The translations under genes were made by a program, and so were the position numbers. Positions 17,217 through 28,014 of a stretch of 64,000 nucleotides of DNA are shown piece after piece. A model generated the notes under the pieces. That model worked only from the letters and a program-made list of their open reading frames with translations, had not been told where the DNA came from and ran no database searches. Source of the stretch: SAR324 cluster bacterium (GTDB taxonomy: Bacteria; SAR324; NAC60-12); assembly GCA_014382365.1 (NCBI GenBank), contig JACNJW010000033.1:111626-175625 (forward strand), read 5' to 3'. Position 1 is the first letter of the stretch; every line of letters begins with the position of its first letter.

Positions 17217-20024
17217 TTAATCGGCTTCTTCTTCACTCGCAAGACGTACTCCCCGTTCATCCTGAATCAATCTTTGTCCGGCACGAACAGTAAACGGTTC
17301 AACAAAAGATTCTGCTGCATCTTCCTCTTCAGGCTGCGGTTTTGGTGAAAAGCTTGGAATTTCTCCATCTTCATTAAAATGAACAATCTGTTTCCAACTG
17401 CGTGTTACATTATCACCAAATACCATTAGTAAATCTCCAGGTTCTGCCAGACTCAATCCTCGCTGAATTGATTCAACTTCATCCGGAACCACCTCAATAC
17501 AGCCTTCAGAAACTCCATTTTCAATTAAGATTTTTTTGAGCATTTTCGGAATTTCATCATAACCCCGCTTGCGACGATCATCATCTGCCTTACAGATAAA
17601 ATAATCAAAAACTCCTGAGACAGTTTTTCCAACTTCCAGAATATCCTCATCACGTCGATCACCCGGCATGGAAATAACACAAATATTCTTTCCAGGAGTT
17701 TCCAAACGGGTTACCAGGTGGCACATTCCCTTGAAAGCTGCCGGATTGTGAGCATAGTCCAGAATAACCTTGAAGGGGAGGTCGTCAAATACATTCATAC
17801 GTCCAGGAGCCTGGAAAAAAGTAGTATTAAAGGTGCGCAGACCGTGCCTTATGTCATCCAATGGCACACTCAGGCTAAAGGCAAGTGCTGCAGCAAACAT
17901 CGCGTTTTGAACGTTGTGAACTGCTTTACCTTCCAGAGTTGCCGGAATGAGATGTGTCCAGAGCAAGGGGATATGTGCTCCTTTATCATAAAGTGTTATC
18001 ATGTCTCCATTAAGACCTTTTTCCAACACCACCGCTCTTCCTTCTGCACGAATGTGCTGACGTACCAGTGGGTGATTATCGGCCAATGTTACATAACAAA
18101 TATTTTCAGCCTTTGTGTAATTTGCCATATCAAGGCAAAGGGCGTCATCTGCATTTAGAACTGCAGTATTGGTAGTAATCTCAATCAGTATACGTTTGAC
18201 TCTTGCCAACTGTTCCACAGTGTCTATTCCCCTGAGCCCAAGGTGGTCTGCAGAGACATTGAGGCAGGCAGCCACATCACAGCTGGGAAAACCAATTCCT
18301 TTTTTCAGCATTCCTCCCCGGGCAACTTCCATTACTGCCACGTCTACCGATGGGTCTCGAAGAACCATTTGAGAAGAAACAGGACCAGTCATATCTCCTT
18401 TGACAGTCAGGTGACCGTCAATGTAAACTCCGTCTGTCGAAGTCATGCCAACTGTATTACCGCTGGTTTTCAATATATATGCGAGCATCCTGGAAGTAGT
18501 AGTTTTACCGTTGGTTCCGGTTATTCCAGCGATGGGAATGCAGCTTGGAGATCCCGATGGAAAGAGCATGTCCATCACTGAGGATGCCACATCTCGCGGT
18601 TTACCTTCACTTGGGGCAACGTGCATTCGGAACCCTGGTGCAGCATTTACTTCAACAATTGCACCCCCGATATCCTTATAGGATTGTGTGATATCATCCG
18701 TCAAAAAATCGACTCCGCCCACATCCAATCCGATTGACTTAACTGCCCTGACGGCCATCTCACGGTTGTCAGGATGCACAACATCCGTCAGGTCAATTGC
18801 GGTACCTCCTGTGGATAAATTTCCAGTTGAACGCAGGTAAAACACTTCATCTCCTGGCAGCACGGTTTCAATGTTGTAGCCAGATTCGTTCATCAGACGA
18901 TCAGCCTGCTCATCAAATTTGAGGCGGGTCAAAACTTTTTCATGTCCAATTCCACGGCGCGGATCACTATTTACAATTTCCACTAACTCCTCAATTGTTT
19001 TTTCTCCATCACCAACAACATGACCTGGAACGCGCTTGGATACTGCAACTAACTCTCCGTTGACCACCAACATTCGATGATCAAAACCACTGACATAATT
19101 TTCAATGATGATCGCCTGACTTTTACTTTGGGTTCTTGCTTCCAGAAATCCTGAGATAACTTGTTCAGCATTGCTGAGATTAATCGAAACACCTCGTCCA
19201 TGATTACCATCAAGCGGTTTTACTACCACTGGGAAACCAAGATTTTCTGCCTGTTTGACTGCTTCTTCTTCACTGTATGCAAGGCGCTGCAGAGTGGTGG
19301 GCAGGCCAAGATCGTAGAGGATAGTGTGAGTTTCCTCTTTATCACCGGCAATTCCAACAGCAATTTGTCGGGTTTCACTAGTTATAGTAGCCTGAATTCT
19401 ACGTTGGTATTTTCCATGTCCAAACTGTACCAAACTGTAACGGTTCAGGCGCAGGAATGGTATTCCCCGTTCTTTTGCAGCATTAACTAATGAGCCAGTG
19501 CTGGGCCCAAATTCATGACGTTGTGCAAAACGGATGAAAGTATCACGCTCCTCTTCAAAATTAAAATCAGCCGCAGGTGGAGTAGATAATTGTTTTTTTA
19601 GTGAGTCAGGAAGCAGACACAGCAGTAAAGTAAGTGCCAGTTCACTGGCTTTCAACCCAACATCACGCTGCATGTACTGAAAGACCATGTTATATTCACC
19701 ATGGTTTCCGGTAGAGCGTGTACGTCCGAAAGTTACATCAGAACCTGCTATTCCCTGCAGTTCCAGTGCAACATGCTCCATGATGTGACCCATCCATGTA
19801 CCATCATCTTCTCTTAATCGACGAATAAAACCTCCTGGAGTACGGTAAGAACAACCATGTTCTTCCAGTCCCGGCAGGATCTCCAACAAGCGATCAATGT
19901 AGTCCTGTCCAATACGTGCAGACGGCCATTCTTCAAGTACACCTAGCTCCAGCACATGCCTGATTACTGGAAAATGAGCATATAAATTTGGCCCCTGATA
20001 GACGTTGGTTGAGATAATTTTCAT
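17217..20024 (-). CDS. cphA: Cyanophycin synthetase
   Basis: The 935-residue enzyme has the full CphA layout: an N-terminal domain (1-160), an ATP-grasp domain (about 215-480, with KPLDGNHGRGV at 269-279 and EVNAAPGFRMH near 458) that adds aspartate, and a Mur-ligase domain (about 498-880, P-loop TGTNGKTTT at 502-510) that adds arginine. It builds the arginyl-aspartate polymer used as a nitrogen store. Length fits the family (roughly 870-900) with an acidic C-terminal tail. It lies 43 bases after cphB and 31 before the second ligase, on one strand. Confidence 0.95.
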   Translation of the reverse strand: MKIISTNVYQGPNLYAHFPVIRHVLELGVLEEWPSARIGQDYIDRLLEILPGLEEHGCSYRTPGGFIRRLREDDGTWMGHIMEHVALELQGIAGSDVTFGRTRSTGNHGEYNMVFQYMQRDVGLKASELALTLLLCLLPDSLKKQLSTPPAADFNFEEERDTFIRFAQRHEFGPSTGSLVNAAKERGIPFLRLNRYSLVQFGHGKYQRRIQATITSETRQIAVGIAGDKEETHTILYDLGLPTTLQRLAYSEEEAVKQAENLGFPVVVKPLDGNHGRGVSINLSNAEQVISGFLEARTQSKSQAIIIENYVSGFDHRMLVVNGELVAVSKRVPGHVVGDGEKTIEELVEIVNSDPRRGIGHEKVLTRLKFDEQADRLMNESGYNIETVLPGDEVFYLRSTGNLSTGGTAIDLTDVVHPDNREMAVRAVKSIGLDVGGVDFLTDDITQSYKDIGGAIVEVNAAPGFRMHVAPSEGKPRDVASSVMDMLFPSGSPSCIPIAGITGTNGKTTTSRMLAYILKTSGNTVGMTSTDGVYIDGHLTVKGDMTGPVSSQMVLRDPSVDVAVMEVARGGMLKKGIGFPSCDVAACLNVSADHLGLRGIDTVEQLARVKRILIEITTNTAVLNADDALCLDMANYTKAENICYVTLADNHPLVRQHIRAEGRAVVLEKGLNGDMITLYDKGAHIPLLWTHLIPATLEGKAVHNVQNAMFAAALAFSLSVPLDDIRHGLRTFNTTFFQAPGRMNVFDDLPFKVILDYAHNPAAFKGMCHLVTRLETPGKNICVISMPGDRRDEDILEVGKTVSGVFDYFICKADDDRRKRGYDEIPKMLKKILIENGVSEGCIEVVPDEVESIQRGLSLAEPGDLLMVFGDNVTRSWKQIVHFNEDGEIPSFSPKPQPEEEDAAESFVEPFTVRAGQRLIQDERGVRLASEEEAD

Positions 20025-20067
20025 ACAACCTCATTTGAAAAAATTGATAATTTCTGGTCAAAATTCA

Positions 20068-20883
20068 TCAGAGAAAAACCTGTCTTGAGTGAATATCAAA
20101 TTTTGCACCGTTCGTTAAAAGATGTAAACGTATATTTGTCAAATTTATTGCTGTTCTTCTTTTTTCGGAACCCATCGATGAATGAGAAAGTTCACTAGGG
20201 TCAACAACTGTTATTGCTCCTGTACCAATAACCTCCAGCAATCCGTCAGGATCAATAAAGGCCGCAGTATTTTCATCAATACCGATTCCTGTTGCAAAAG
20301 GATTGTAGGCTACTGCAGAAAGCAGCCTGCCCAAACGGTCCCTTTGGCGAAAATGCTGATCCACAACTATCTTGTTTGTCAAACCAAGTCCCGGCGCAAA
20401 AGTAACTCCACCTTCACGCGGAATTGGACCTGATTTTCCTCCGGCAATCATGTGTTCAGGAATAATCGCAGCACCTGCCGAGGTTCCGGCAAAGTGTACT
20501 CCATCGGCATTTCTACGCCGGATAGCCTGTGCGACAGAAGTTCCGCCCATGATTGTTGACAAACGCAGTTGATTTCCTCCAGTTACAAAGATACCACTAG
20601 CTTTATTTAATTCGTGCAGATAGTCTTTACGTTCGCTGTCAGTCCGTTTTTCAATCGGTAAACAAACACAGTCGTCCACTCCAATTTCACGAAAAATATC
20701 AATGTAATGCTGGCCAGTTTCTTTTAGCCTGGAAGCTGTGGGGATAATAGCCAAGCGAGCACTACTACCGCCACACAGTTTTACAAATTTTTCTAAAATT
20801 ACAGGTTCCCTCTTTTTTTCTTCTGAACCTCCTATCGGTACAATATATCCTCTTTGAAGTCCCTTAGTTCCTGGAGATGCCAC
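20068..20883 (-). CDS. cphB: Cyanophycinase
   Basis: The 271-residue protein is a serine exopeptidase of the peptidase S51 type. It has the nucleophile Ser135 in GTSAGA, His177 in DQHFRQRDRLGRL and an acidic residue (Glu204) in IGIDENTA. It hydrolyses cyanophycin to beta-Asp-Arg dipeptides. The start is a GTG preceded by AAAGGA at good spacing. It is the first gene of the cphB-cphA-ligase run, so synthesis and breakdown are probably co-transcribed. No obvious signal peptide is seen, which fits an intracellular enzyme. The TGGN motif before the nucleophile region agrees with the family. Confidence 0.93.
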   Translation of the reverse strand: MASPGTKGLQRGYIVPIGGSEEKKREPVILEKFVKLCGGSSARLAIIPTASRLKETGQHYIDIFREIGVDDCVCLPIEKRTDSERKDYLHELNKASGIFVTGGNQLRLSTIMGGTSVAQAIRRRNADGVHFAGTSAGAAIIPEHMIAGGKSGPIPREGGVTFAPGLGLTNKIVVDQHFRQRDRLGRLLSAVAYNPFATGIGIDENTAAFIDPDGLLEVIGTGAITVVDPSELSHSSMGSEKRRTAINLTNIRLHLLTNGAKFDIHSRQVFL

Positions 20884-21080
20884 AAATTTTCCTTTAATAA
20901 TGAAAATCGTTATATTGAGAATTCGAAAAATTTTCTCAGTTTTAAAACACTTACTTTAGCAAAATGAAGGAGCAACTCGCCAGCGGTTTCAAGGCAAATC
21001 ACCAAATTCAGACAGTAAAAGAGGGCTTCAATAAGATTTGCACTATTTTGTGTGCCATAAACTTTGATTCATAAATATCA

Positions 21081-23153
21081 TCAAATCAATAGTTTGCGCA
21101 ACTCTGCTACTGTATGTACAGGCAACTGACAACTTTGGTTATGACAGACATAAACCGTTGCCTTTCCATTCAGCATTTTTCTTCCGGAAACCAGTGGAAT
21201 ATTTTTTTCTGTTTCCAGACTTGCACCAGCTTCAACAAAGGCCACTACTAGATTTGGATAATATCCTGTGCGCAGTTCAGTCAGTAATGCTTCTGTCTCA
21301 GAAGTTCCGCGTTTTCCGCAAATCACAACTTCTTTTACTGTAGAAAGGCTAAAATGCAGCGCACTTAACAGTGCAGAAAAACTAACTCCTGCTTGTTCCA
21401 GTTGGGGAGAAAAACTTCTAAATATCCGCTGAGAATCATTGAAGTATTCTGGAGACAAACCATAGGCCCCTAAGCGTAGAAAAGCCATTGCTGTGCTGCT
21501 GTTACCAGAAGGCTCAACACCATCATAACCTTCCGCATTACGTGTTAACAGGGTTTCAGCGTCAATTCCAGTATCATAATATGGACCATTTTCATTACGG
21601 AACAGGCGGTTGATTTCATTGACCAGTTCAGTTGCTTTGCAAAACCATTCCGGATCATAGGTGGTTTCATAAAGATCCAGGCAGGCTACTGCCAATTGTG
21701 CATGATCGCAGAGGTAAGCCGGGAAACGTTCCTCACCGTCGCGCCAGCGTCTGAGCAATCGACCCGATTTGTTACGCAGATTATTAAAAATAAAGTCTGC
21801 CGCATCCACAGCCATTTTTTCAAATTCCTGTTCGTTGAAAACACGGGCTGCTTTGGCAAAAGCTGAAATCATTAAGGCATTCCATGAAGTCAACACCTTG
21901 TCATCCAGCAAAGGTCGGATACGCCTTGAACGTGCATCCATGAGTTTTTCCCGTGCAGTTTGCAGCTTTAGCTCCATTTCATCAAGAGTGATCCGGAATT
22001 GATCTGCTACATCTTCTGCAGTTCGTCTACGATTTGGAATGTTGTTTCCCTCGAAATTACCTGACTCCGTAATGTCCCAGAAAGCACAGGCCAGCTCTCC
22101 ACATTCAGGGCCTGTGATCTCCAGAACTTCTGCTTTTGTCCAGACATAAAATTTCCCTTCAACTCCCTCACTGTCCGCATCTTCCGCAGAATAGAATCCC
22201 CCCTCCTGAGATGTCATATCCCTTGCAATATAGGTTAGAACATCCCGAACTGCTTTTTCGTAAAGTGAATTTTTTGTAACTTGAAAAGCCTCAATCAAAA
22301 CCCAGACAAACAGAGAATTATCGTAGAGCATTTTCTCAAAATGCGGAACCAGCCATTCAAAATCGGTGCTATAGCGACTCAAACCACCTCCAAGCTGATC
22401 ATAAATTCCACCTGCAAGCATTTTCTGTAAGGTCTTTTCTACCATTTCAAGGGAGTTTGTGTTTCCAGTGCGCTGAAAGTTACGCAGCAAGAGCATCAAG
22501 CCCATGTTTGGAGGAAATTTGTTTTGAAGCTGTTGATTGAAACCACCGTGCACTGCATCAAATGATTCCTGAAATTGTAAAACAGTCTGCTCCTCTACTT
22601 CCCAGTTTAGCTCAGAATGAGCACGGCTTACTGGAACTGCTTTTTGCTGCAAATGAAAAGTAATTTCATTTGCAGTGGAGTAAATCTTTTCCCGTTCGTT
22701 GTTCCACAAATTGACTATAGTTTCCAGTAATTCTCTAAAAGATCTGCGCCCATACATGGGTCTTGTGGGGAAATAAGTACCACCAGTCACCGGTTTGGAT
22801 TCCGGTGTCACAAACATATTCAACGGCCAGCCACCCTGTTGTCCCAGCGCATGCAACGCATCCATGTATATCTTATCAACATCAGGTCTTTCCTCCCTGT
22901 CCACTTTCACCGATACAAAATGTCTGTTCAGGTAATCTGCTAACTCCGAATCCTCAAACGATTCCCTTTCCATGACATGACACCAGTGACAGGTAGCATA
23001 ACCGATGCTGATTAACAGTAGTTTGTCTTCTTTCTCTGCTTTTGCAAATGCTTCTTTGCCCCAGGGATGCCAGTCAACTGGATTGTGAGCATGCTGTAAA
23101 AGATAAGGACTTTTTTCTAGAATCAGCTTGTTAGTGAAAGTATATTTTGTCAT
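21081..23153 (-). CDS. Thioredoxin-domain / DUF255 protein, YyaL (SPATA20) family
   Basis: This 690-residue protein has an N-terminal thioredoxin-like domain with the family signature [12 protein letters not shown] (Cys55 and Cys58). An alpha-barrel domain follows that resembles cellobiose-epimerase-type (alpha/alpha)6 folds, including [15 protein letters not shown] and [11 protein letters not shown]. Length and motifs match bacterial YyaL and eukaryotic SPATA20. The biochemical role of the family is not settled; redox or sugar-related activity has been proposed. It is divergent from rpsL, with a 263-base shared upstream region. Confidence 0.85.
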   Translation of the reverse strand: MTKYTFTNKLILEKSPYLLQHAHNPVDWHPWGKEAFAKAEKEDKLLLISIGYATCHWCHVMERESFEDSELADYLNRHFVSVKVDREERPDVDKIYMDALHALGQQGGWPLNMFVTPESKPVTGGTYFPTRPMYGRRSFRELLETIVNLWNNEREKIYSTANEITFHLQQKAVPVSRAHSELNWEVEEQTVLQFQESFDAVHGGFNQQLQNKFPPNMGLMLLLRNFQRTGNTNSLEMVEKTLQKMLAGGIYDQLGGGLSRYSTDFEWLVPHFEKMLYDNSLFVWVLIEAFQVTKNSLYEKAVRDVLTYIARDMTSQEGGFYSAEDADSEGVEGKFYVWTKAEVLEITGPECGELACAFWDITESGNFEGNNIPNRRRTAEDVADQFRITLDEMELKLQTAREKLMDARSRRIRPLLDDKVLTSWNALMISAFAKAARVFNEQEFEKMAVDAADFIFNNLRNKSGRLLRRWRDGEERFPAYLCDHAQLAVACLDLYETTYDPEWFCKATELVNEINRLFRNENGPYYDTGIDAETLLTRNAEGYDGVEPSGNSSTAMAFLRLGAYGLSPEYFNDSQRIFRSFSPQLEQAGVSFSALLSALHFSLSTVKEVVICGKRGTSETEALLTELRTGYYPNLVVAFVEAGASLETEKNIPLVSGRKMLNGKATVYVCHNQSCQLPVHTVAELRKLLI

Positions 23154-23333
23154 ATTGATTAGTGAATTATTTTAAATTAGTACCAGCTTAGTGCTATTTA
23201 ATGTTAACTAATAAACTGTGCAAAACAAAGTTTAATTGCTTTCAATTTAAATACTAGCCGTATATTTGGAATAGCAATTAAAGATATCTGTAGTAAAGAG
23301 TTTAGGCTTTTTTAAAAAATATCAATTTAGGTG

Positions 23334-23362
23334 TTGACGAATTATCTCATCAATGGTAAATT
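23334..23362 (+). promoter_or_regulatory. Sigma70-type promoter of the ribosomal operon
   Basis: TTGACG at 23334-23339 and TAAATT at 23357-23362 are separated by 17 bases, a near-ideal housekeeping promoter. Transcription would begin about 23369, giving a leader of about 50 bases before rpsL. No other comparably good promoter was seen downstream among the ribosomal genes, but I did not score them all. Confidence 0.6.
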
Positions 23363-23416
23363 AGCGGATTGATTATTCAAATATCTGTTTAAGCACAAGA
23401 CGAACGTTTCAGAAAT

Positions 23417-23788
23417 ATGCCGACATTAAGTCAGTTAGTCCGAAAAGGACGCAAAAGTAAAATTTCAAAGAATGACACTCCTGCGCTGCAGGCCTGTCCA
23501 CAACGCAGAGGAGTTTGCGTGCGAGTTTATACTTCCACACCAAAGAAGCCAAACTCCGCCTTACGTAAGGTAGCCCGCGTACGTTTAACAAACGGAATTG
23601 AAGTCACAAGCTATATCCCAGGAATTGGCCACAACCTTCAGGAACACTCGGTTGTACTGATTCGAGGTGGTCGTATCAAAGACCTGCCCGGTGTTCGTTA
23701 CCATGTTGTCAGAGGCGCACTAGACACTGTAGGTGTGAATGAGCGCAAACAATCCCGCTCCAAATACGGCGTCAAAAAAGATTTGTAA
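23417..23788 (+). CDS. rpsL: 30S ribosomal protein S12
   Basis: The 123-residue protein is a decoding-centre protein of the small subunit. It has the invariant [15 protein letters not shown] and [14 protein letters not shown] segments. The lysine in KKPNS is wild type for streptomycin response. The aspartate in KDLPGV is the residue that RimO, encoded about 17 kb downstream, methylthiolates. It is the first gene of the operon; no rpoBC or L7/L12 genes precede it here. Confidence 0.98.
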   Translation: MPTLSQLVRKGRKSKISKNDTPALQACPQRRGVCVRVYTSTPKKPNSALRKVARVRLTNGIEVTSYIPGIGHNLQEHSVVLIRGGRIKDLPGVRYHVVRGALDTVGVNERKQSRSKYGVKKDL

Positions 23789-23797
23789 AGAAAAGTT

Positions 23798-24271
23798 ATG
23801 CCTAGAAGAAGAGCCGCAATAAAAAGAAGCATTTTACCTGATCCTAAATTTAAAGATCTTTTGGTCAGCAAGTTTATTAATTCATTAATGAAACACGGGA
23901 AGAAAAGCATTGCCGAAAGGATTTTTTACGGGGCATTGGATGAGGTCGCTGAAAACGAGTCCGAAATGTCACCCCTGGAGACTTTCAAAGCTGCAATCGA
24001 GAATGTGATGCCATCCGTTGAAGTTAAATCCAGGCGTGTTGGAGGTTCAACATACCAGGTGCCGATGGAAGTCCGTCACAGCAGAAGCCAATCATTAGCA
24101 ATCCGCTGGTTGATTGAAAATGCAAATTCCAGAAGCGGCTTATCAATGCGCACAAAACTGGCGGCAGAAATTATGGATGCCTCAAACAGCAAAGGCAGTG
24201 CAATTAAGAAGAAAGAAGACACGCATAAAATGGCTGAGGCTAACAAAGCATTTGCACACTACCGTTGGTAA
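23798..24271 (+). CDS. rpsG: 30S ribosomal protein S7
   Basis: The 157-residue protein begins [18 protein letters not shown] and has the conserved [12 protein letters not shown] and [10 protein letters not shown] segments. It nucleates assembly of the 30S head and sits at the exit site. It follows rpsL by 9 bases in the classical str order. In E. coli S7 represses its own operon; no matching leader hairpin was identified here. Confidence 0.98.
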   Translation: MPRRRAAIKRSILPDPKFKDLLVSKFINSLMKHGKKSIAERIFYGALDEVAENESEMSPLETFKAAIENVMPSVEVKSRRVGGSTYQVPMEVRHSRSQSLAIRWLIENANSRSGLSMRTKLAAEIMDASNSKGSAIKKKEDTHKMAEANKAFAHYRW

Positions 24272-24321
24272 ATAAACTGGCTGTAACTGAAATTAATCAG
24301 TGTCTCAACCAATAAACCAGC

Positions 24322-26415
24322 GTGGCAAAAACAGTTCCACTTAAACTGCGGCGAAATCTTGGCATCATGGCCCACATTGATGCCGGCAAGACTACAACCA
24401 CCGAGCGCATCTTATATTATACCGGGCGCATACACAAGATCGGTGAGGTTAATAACGGTTCCGCCACAATGGACTGGATGGAACAGGAACAGGAGCGCGG
24501 AATAACAATAACCTCCGCCGCAACAACTTGTTCATGGGAGGTTGATCAGCAACAATTTGAGCTGAATATTATTGACACTCCCGGGCATGTGGATTTTACC
24601 GCAGAAGTCGAAAGATCACTACGGGTACTCGACGGTGCTGTAATGGTTCTTTGCGCTGTGGCGGGTGTGCAACCACAGTCAGAAACAGTTTGGCAACAGG
24701 CAAAACGTTACAATGTGCCTTGTATTGCCTTTGTCAATAAAATGGACCGTGTTGGTGCAGACTATGAGAAGGCGGTCATCTCGATTGATGATCAGCTGTC
24801 AGCAAATCCGGTTGCAGTTCAAATTCCGATTGGCGCTGAAGAGGAATTTGTAGGAGTAATTGACCTGGTGTCAATGCAGGAACTCCGCTTTAAAAATGAA
24901 GATTTCGGCGCAGAGTATGAAATTAGAGAGATTACTGAAGAATTAAAACCACAAGCCTTGGACTGGCGGAGACAAATGCTGGATCATTTGTCGTTGTTTG
25001 ATGATAATCTGCTCGAAAAACTGATTGAAGAACAAGATATAGACCAGAATGAGATTAACAGTGTTATACGTAAAGCAACACTGAGTTGTCAGATTATTCC
25101 AGTCTTGTGCGGAAGCGCTTTTAAGAATAAGGGTGTTCAGCAACTACTTGACGCAGTAGTTCATTTTCTTCCATCTCCGCTTGATATTCCTTCGGTTCAG
25201 GGTGATCATCCGGTTACGAAAAAACTGGTCAGCAGAGAATCTTCAGATTCAGAAGCCCTCTGTGCACTTGCTTTTAAAGTGGCAAGCGACCCGTTTGCAG
25301 GCCAATTAACATTTGTCCGCGTTTATTCAGGAAGGTTTGAGACTGGTAAATCAGCTTTCAATCCACGTAAACGAAAGCACGAGCGAATTGGCAATTTGGT
25401 TAAACTTCACGCTAACAAACGTGAAGAGGTCACAACGATAAACGCCGGTGACATTGGGGCAGTGATCGGAATGGACTTGATTACGGGCGATACACTTTGC
25501 CCAAAAGATCAGCAGATTGTATTGGAGAAGACACAGTTTCCGGAACCGGTGATCGATCAGGCTCTGGAACCTAAGACTAAGCCGGATCAGGAAAAACTGG
25601 AAGAGGCTCTGAAGCGTCTGATGCAGGAGGACCCTTCTTTCAGAAGCAGAATTGATGCAGAAACCGGACAAAACATTATCTCCGGAATGGGTGAACTGCA
25701 TTTGGAAGTAATGGTAGACCGCCTTCAGCGTGAATTTAGGGTAGACTGCAAAGCAGGAACACCAAGGGTAGCTTATCGCGAAACGATTACTCAAGCTGCT
25801 GTTTCTGAAATGCGTTTTGAGCAGCAACTCGAAGGCAAAGAGCAGTTTGCATTCTGTAAAATAAGTTTGGAACCCTTAAAGGCTGGAGGAGGTGTAGAGT
25901 TTGAGAACCAACTCGCTGCAGATCAACTGCCAGAAAAGTTTGTTGAGGCAATTGAGCAAGGAATCCGTGATGCAATGAGCAACGGCGTGCTAGCCGGATT
26001 TTCAATAATAGACTTGAAAATTTGCCTCATTGCAGGAGAATATTTGGAGGAATCTTCTACAGAGATCGCATTCTCAATTGCAGGTGCGAATGTACTCCGA
26101 GAGGGTGTGAGGAGAGCAGAACCTGCCTTGCTTGAACCTTCGATGAAGATAGAAGTAGTTACGCCTGTAGCTTTTACAGGAGATGTAATTGGAGACCTGA
26201 ATGCTCATAACGGACGTATACGCGGAATGGAAGAGCAAGGTGGAGTTCAGGTTGTTTCGGCTGAAGCACCTTTAGCAAGGATGTTCGGCTACTCCACCAG
26301 GTTGCGTTCGCTCACACAGGGGCGTGCGTCTTACACCATGCGTTTCAGTCACTACACTTCAGTAACTGAATCAACTAGAAAGGCTCTCGTAGGTGAGCCG
26401 GCCAGCTTAGGCTGA
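24322..26415 (+). CDS. fusA: Translation elongation factor G, divergent type
   Basis: The 697-residue GTPase drives ribosomal translocation. All G motifs are present: [39 protein letters not shown] and GSAFKNKG. Domain IV is unusual. Where typical EF-G has the glycine-rich SGGRGQYG loop that reaches the decoding site, this protein reads LEGKEQFA after MRFEQQ. Segments from about 560 on are also divergent from common EF-G1. The pattern recalls the spdEFG lineage described in spirochaetes, planctomycetes and deltaproteobacteria; that assignment is from memory. The start is GTG. It keeps the classical place between rpsG and tuf. Confidence 0.93.
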   Translation: MAKTVPLKLRRNLGIMAHIDAGKTTTTERILYYTGRIHKIGEVNNGSATMDWMEQEQERGITITSAATTCSWEVDQQQFELNIIDTPGHVDFTAEVERSLRVLDGAVMVLCAVAGVQPQSETVWQQAKRYNVPCIAFVNKMDRVGADYEKAVISIDDQLSANPVAVQIPIGAEEEFVGVIDLVSMQELRFKNEDFGAEYEIREITEELKPQALDWRRQMLDHLSLFDDNLLEKLIEEQDIDQNEINSVIRKATLSCQIIPVLCGSAFKNKGVQQLLDAVVHFLPSPLDIPSVQGDHPVTKKLVSRESSDSEALCALAFKVASDPFAGQLTFVRVYSGRFETGKSAFNPRKRKHERIGNLVKLHANKREEVTTINAGDIGAVIGMDLITGDTLCPKDQQIVLEKTQFPEPVIDQALEPKTKPDQEKLEEALKRLMQEDPSFRSRIDAETGQNIISGMGELHLEVMVDRLQREFRVDCKAGTPRVAYRETITQAAVSEMRFEQQLEGKEQFAFCKISLEPLKAGGGVEFENQLAADQLPEKFVEAIEQGIRDAMSNGVLAGFSIIDLKICLIAGEYLEESSTEIAFSIAGANVLREGVRRAEPALLEPSMKIEVVTPVAFTGDVIGDLNAHNGRIRGMEEQGGVQVVSAEAPLARMFGYSTRLRSLTQGRASYTMRFSHYTSVTESTRKALVGEPASLG

Positions 26416-26461
26416 GCGTAATTTTAAATTAGTCACAACAGGAAAAGAAACAGGAGACGAG

Positions 26462-27661
26462 ATGGCAAGAGAAAAATTTGACCGCTCAAAACCACACGTT
26501 AATGTTGGCACAATCGGCCACGTTGACCATGGTAAAACAACTTTGACAGCAGCAATTACAAAGGTATTGGCTCTGGATGGTTTAGCAGACGCAAAAGGCT
26601 TTGATGAGATCGACGGAGCTCCGGAAGAAAAGGAACGTGGTATCACCATTGCGACTTCGCACATTGAGTATCAAACAGATAATCGACACTATGCACACGT
26701 CGACTGTCCTGGTCACGCTGATTATGTTAAAAACATGATCACAGGCGCAGCACAGATGGACGGAGCAATATTAGTCGTTTCTGCAGCTGACGGTCCAATG
26801 CCTCAAACACGAGAACATATTTTGCTGGCTCGACAGGTTAACGTCCCGCACCTTGTGGTATTCCTTAACAAAGTAGATCAGGTAGATGATGAAGAACTGC
26901 TTGAATTAGTTGAAATGGAAATCCGGGAACTACTTGATTCCTATGATTTCCCAGGAGATGATACTCCAATCATTAAAGGTTCTGCACTAGCAGTTATGGA
27001 AAGTTCATCTACTGACGCAAGTGCAGCAGAGTACGCTCCCATCAAAGAACTGATGGCAGCAGTTGACAGTTATATTCCACAACCGACTCGAGATCTTGAC
27101 AAAGACTTACTAATGTCAGTTGAAGATGTCTTCACAATTTCCGGACGTGGTACAGTTGCTACCGGACAAATCGAACGTGGTATTGTAAAAGTTGGTGAAG
27201 AAATTGAAATCACAGGAATTCGAGACACCCAGACCACAACGGTTACTGGTGTTGAAATGTTCCGCAAATCTCTTGATCAAGGACAAGCCGGAGACAATGT
27301 TGGAATCCTGCTGAGAGGAGTCAAGCGCGAAGACATTGAACGTGGACAGGTTATTTGTAAGCCTGGTTCAATTACACCGCATACTAAATTTAAAGGACAA
27401 GTGTACGTGCTTGATAAGGATGAAGGCGGCAGACACACACCGTTCTTCACCAATTACCGCCCTCAGTTTTATTTCCGCACAACAGACGTAACGGGTGTTG
27501 TTAACTTACCTGACGGTGTTGAAATGGTGATGCCGGGCGACAATGTGGAAGTCACCATTGAGCTGATTTGCCCTATTGCAATGGAAAAAGAAGTCCGTTT
27601 TGCAATTCGTGAAGGTGGTCGGACCATTGGTTCCGGAGTTGTCACCGAAGTTATTGAATAA
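26462..27661 (+). CDS. tuf: Translation elongation factor Tu
   Basis: The 399-residue GTPase delivers aminoacyl-tRNA to the ribosome. [24 protein letters not shown] and NKVD motifs are intact. In domain 2 the usual PFLxPxEDVF reads [10 protein letters not shown], replacing two conserved prolines. CAGGAGACGAG upstream of the ATG gives a good ribosome-binding site. It lies 46 bases after fusA and 14 before rpsJ, joining the str and S10 gene sets. Whether a second tuf exists elsewhere cannot be seen. Confidence 0.97.
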   Translation: MAREKFDRSKPHVNVGTIGHVDHGKTTLTAAITKVLALDGLADAKGFDEIDGAPEEKERGITIATSHIEYQTDNRHYAHVDCPGHADYVKNMITGAAQMDGAILVVSAADGPMPQTREHILLARQVNVPHLVVFLNKVDQVDDEELLELVEMEIRELLDSYDFPGDDTPIIKGSALAVMESSSTDASAAEYAPIKELMAAVDSYIPQPTRDLDKDLLMSVEDVFTISGRGTVATGQIERGIVKVGEEIEITGIRDTQTTTVTGVEMFRKSLDQGQAGDNVGILLRGVKREDIERGQVICKPGSITPHTKFKGQVYVLDKDEGGRHTPFFTNYRPQFYFRTTDVTGVVNLPDGVEMVMPGDNVEVTIELICPIAMEKEVRFAIREGGRTIGSGVVTEVIE

Positions 27662-27675
27662 ACATACTTAGTGAT

Positions 27676-27990
27676 ATGATGGATCAAAAAATAAAAGTCC
27701 GTTTTAAGGCATATGACGATAAGTTACTGGACAAAACCATTAGCGAAATCGTTCATACGGTAAAACGATCAGGGGCTGAAATAGTCGGTCCCATTCCGCT
27801 TCCAACGCGCAGAAATCGCTACACCGTTTTGCGCTCCCCTCATGTGGATAAAAAATCAAGGGAGCAGTTCGAAATTCGTACCCACAAACGGATATTATAT
27901 ATTTTGGAAACTACTCCGCAGACTATGGACGCTTTGATGCGCCTGGATATCTCTGCTGGAGTTGATATCGCTATTAAGCAAGAAGGATAG
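27676..27990 (+). CDS. rpsJ: 30S ribosomal protein S10 (NusE)
   Basis: The 104-residue protein has [42 protein letters not shown] and a conserved C-terminus. S10 is part of the 30S head and, as NusE, links ribosomes to antitermination. Start codons ATG 27676 and 27679 are adjacent; either could be used. It is followed after only 24 bases by rplD. The normally intervening rplC gene is absent. Confidence 0.97.
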   Translation: MMDQKIKVRFKAYDDKLLDKTISEIVHTVKRSGAEIVGPIPLPTRRNRYTVLRSPHVDKKSREQFEIRTHKRILYILETTPQTMDALMRLDISAGVDIAIKQEG

Positions 27991-28014
27991 GTCTGCAGAG
28001 ACTATAGTAAAAAT

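Noticed and set aside
18169..18681. Open frames antisense to cphA
   Set aside because: They follow the codon pattern of cphA on the opposite strand and show no family motif.
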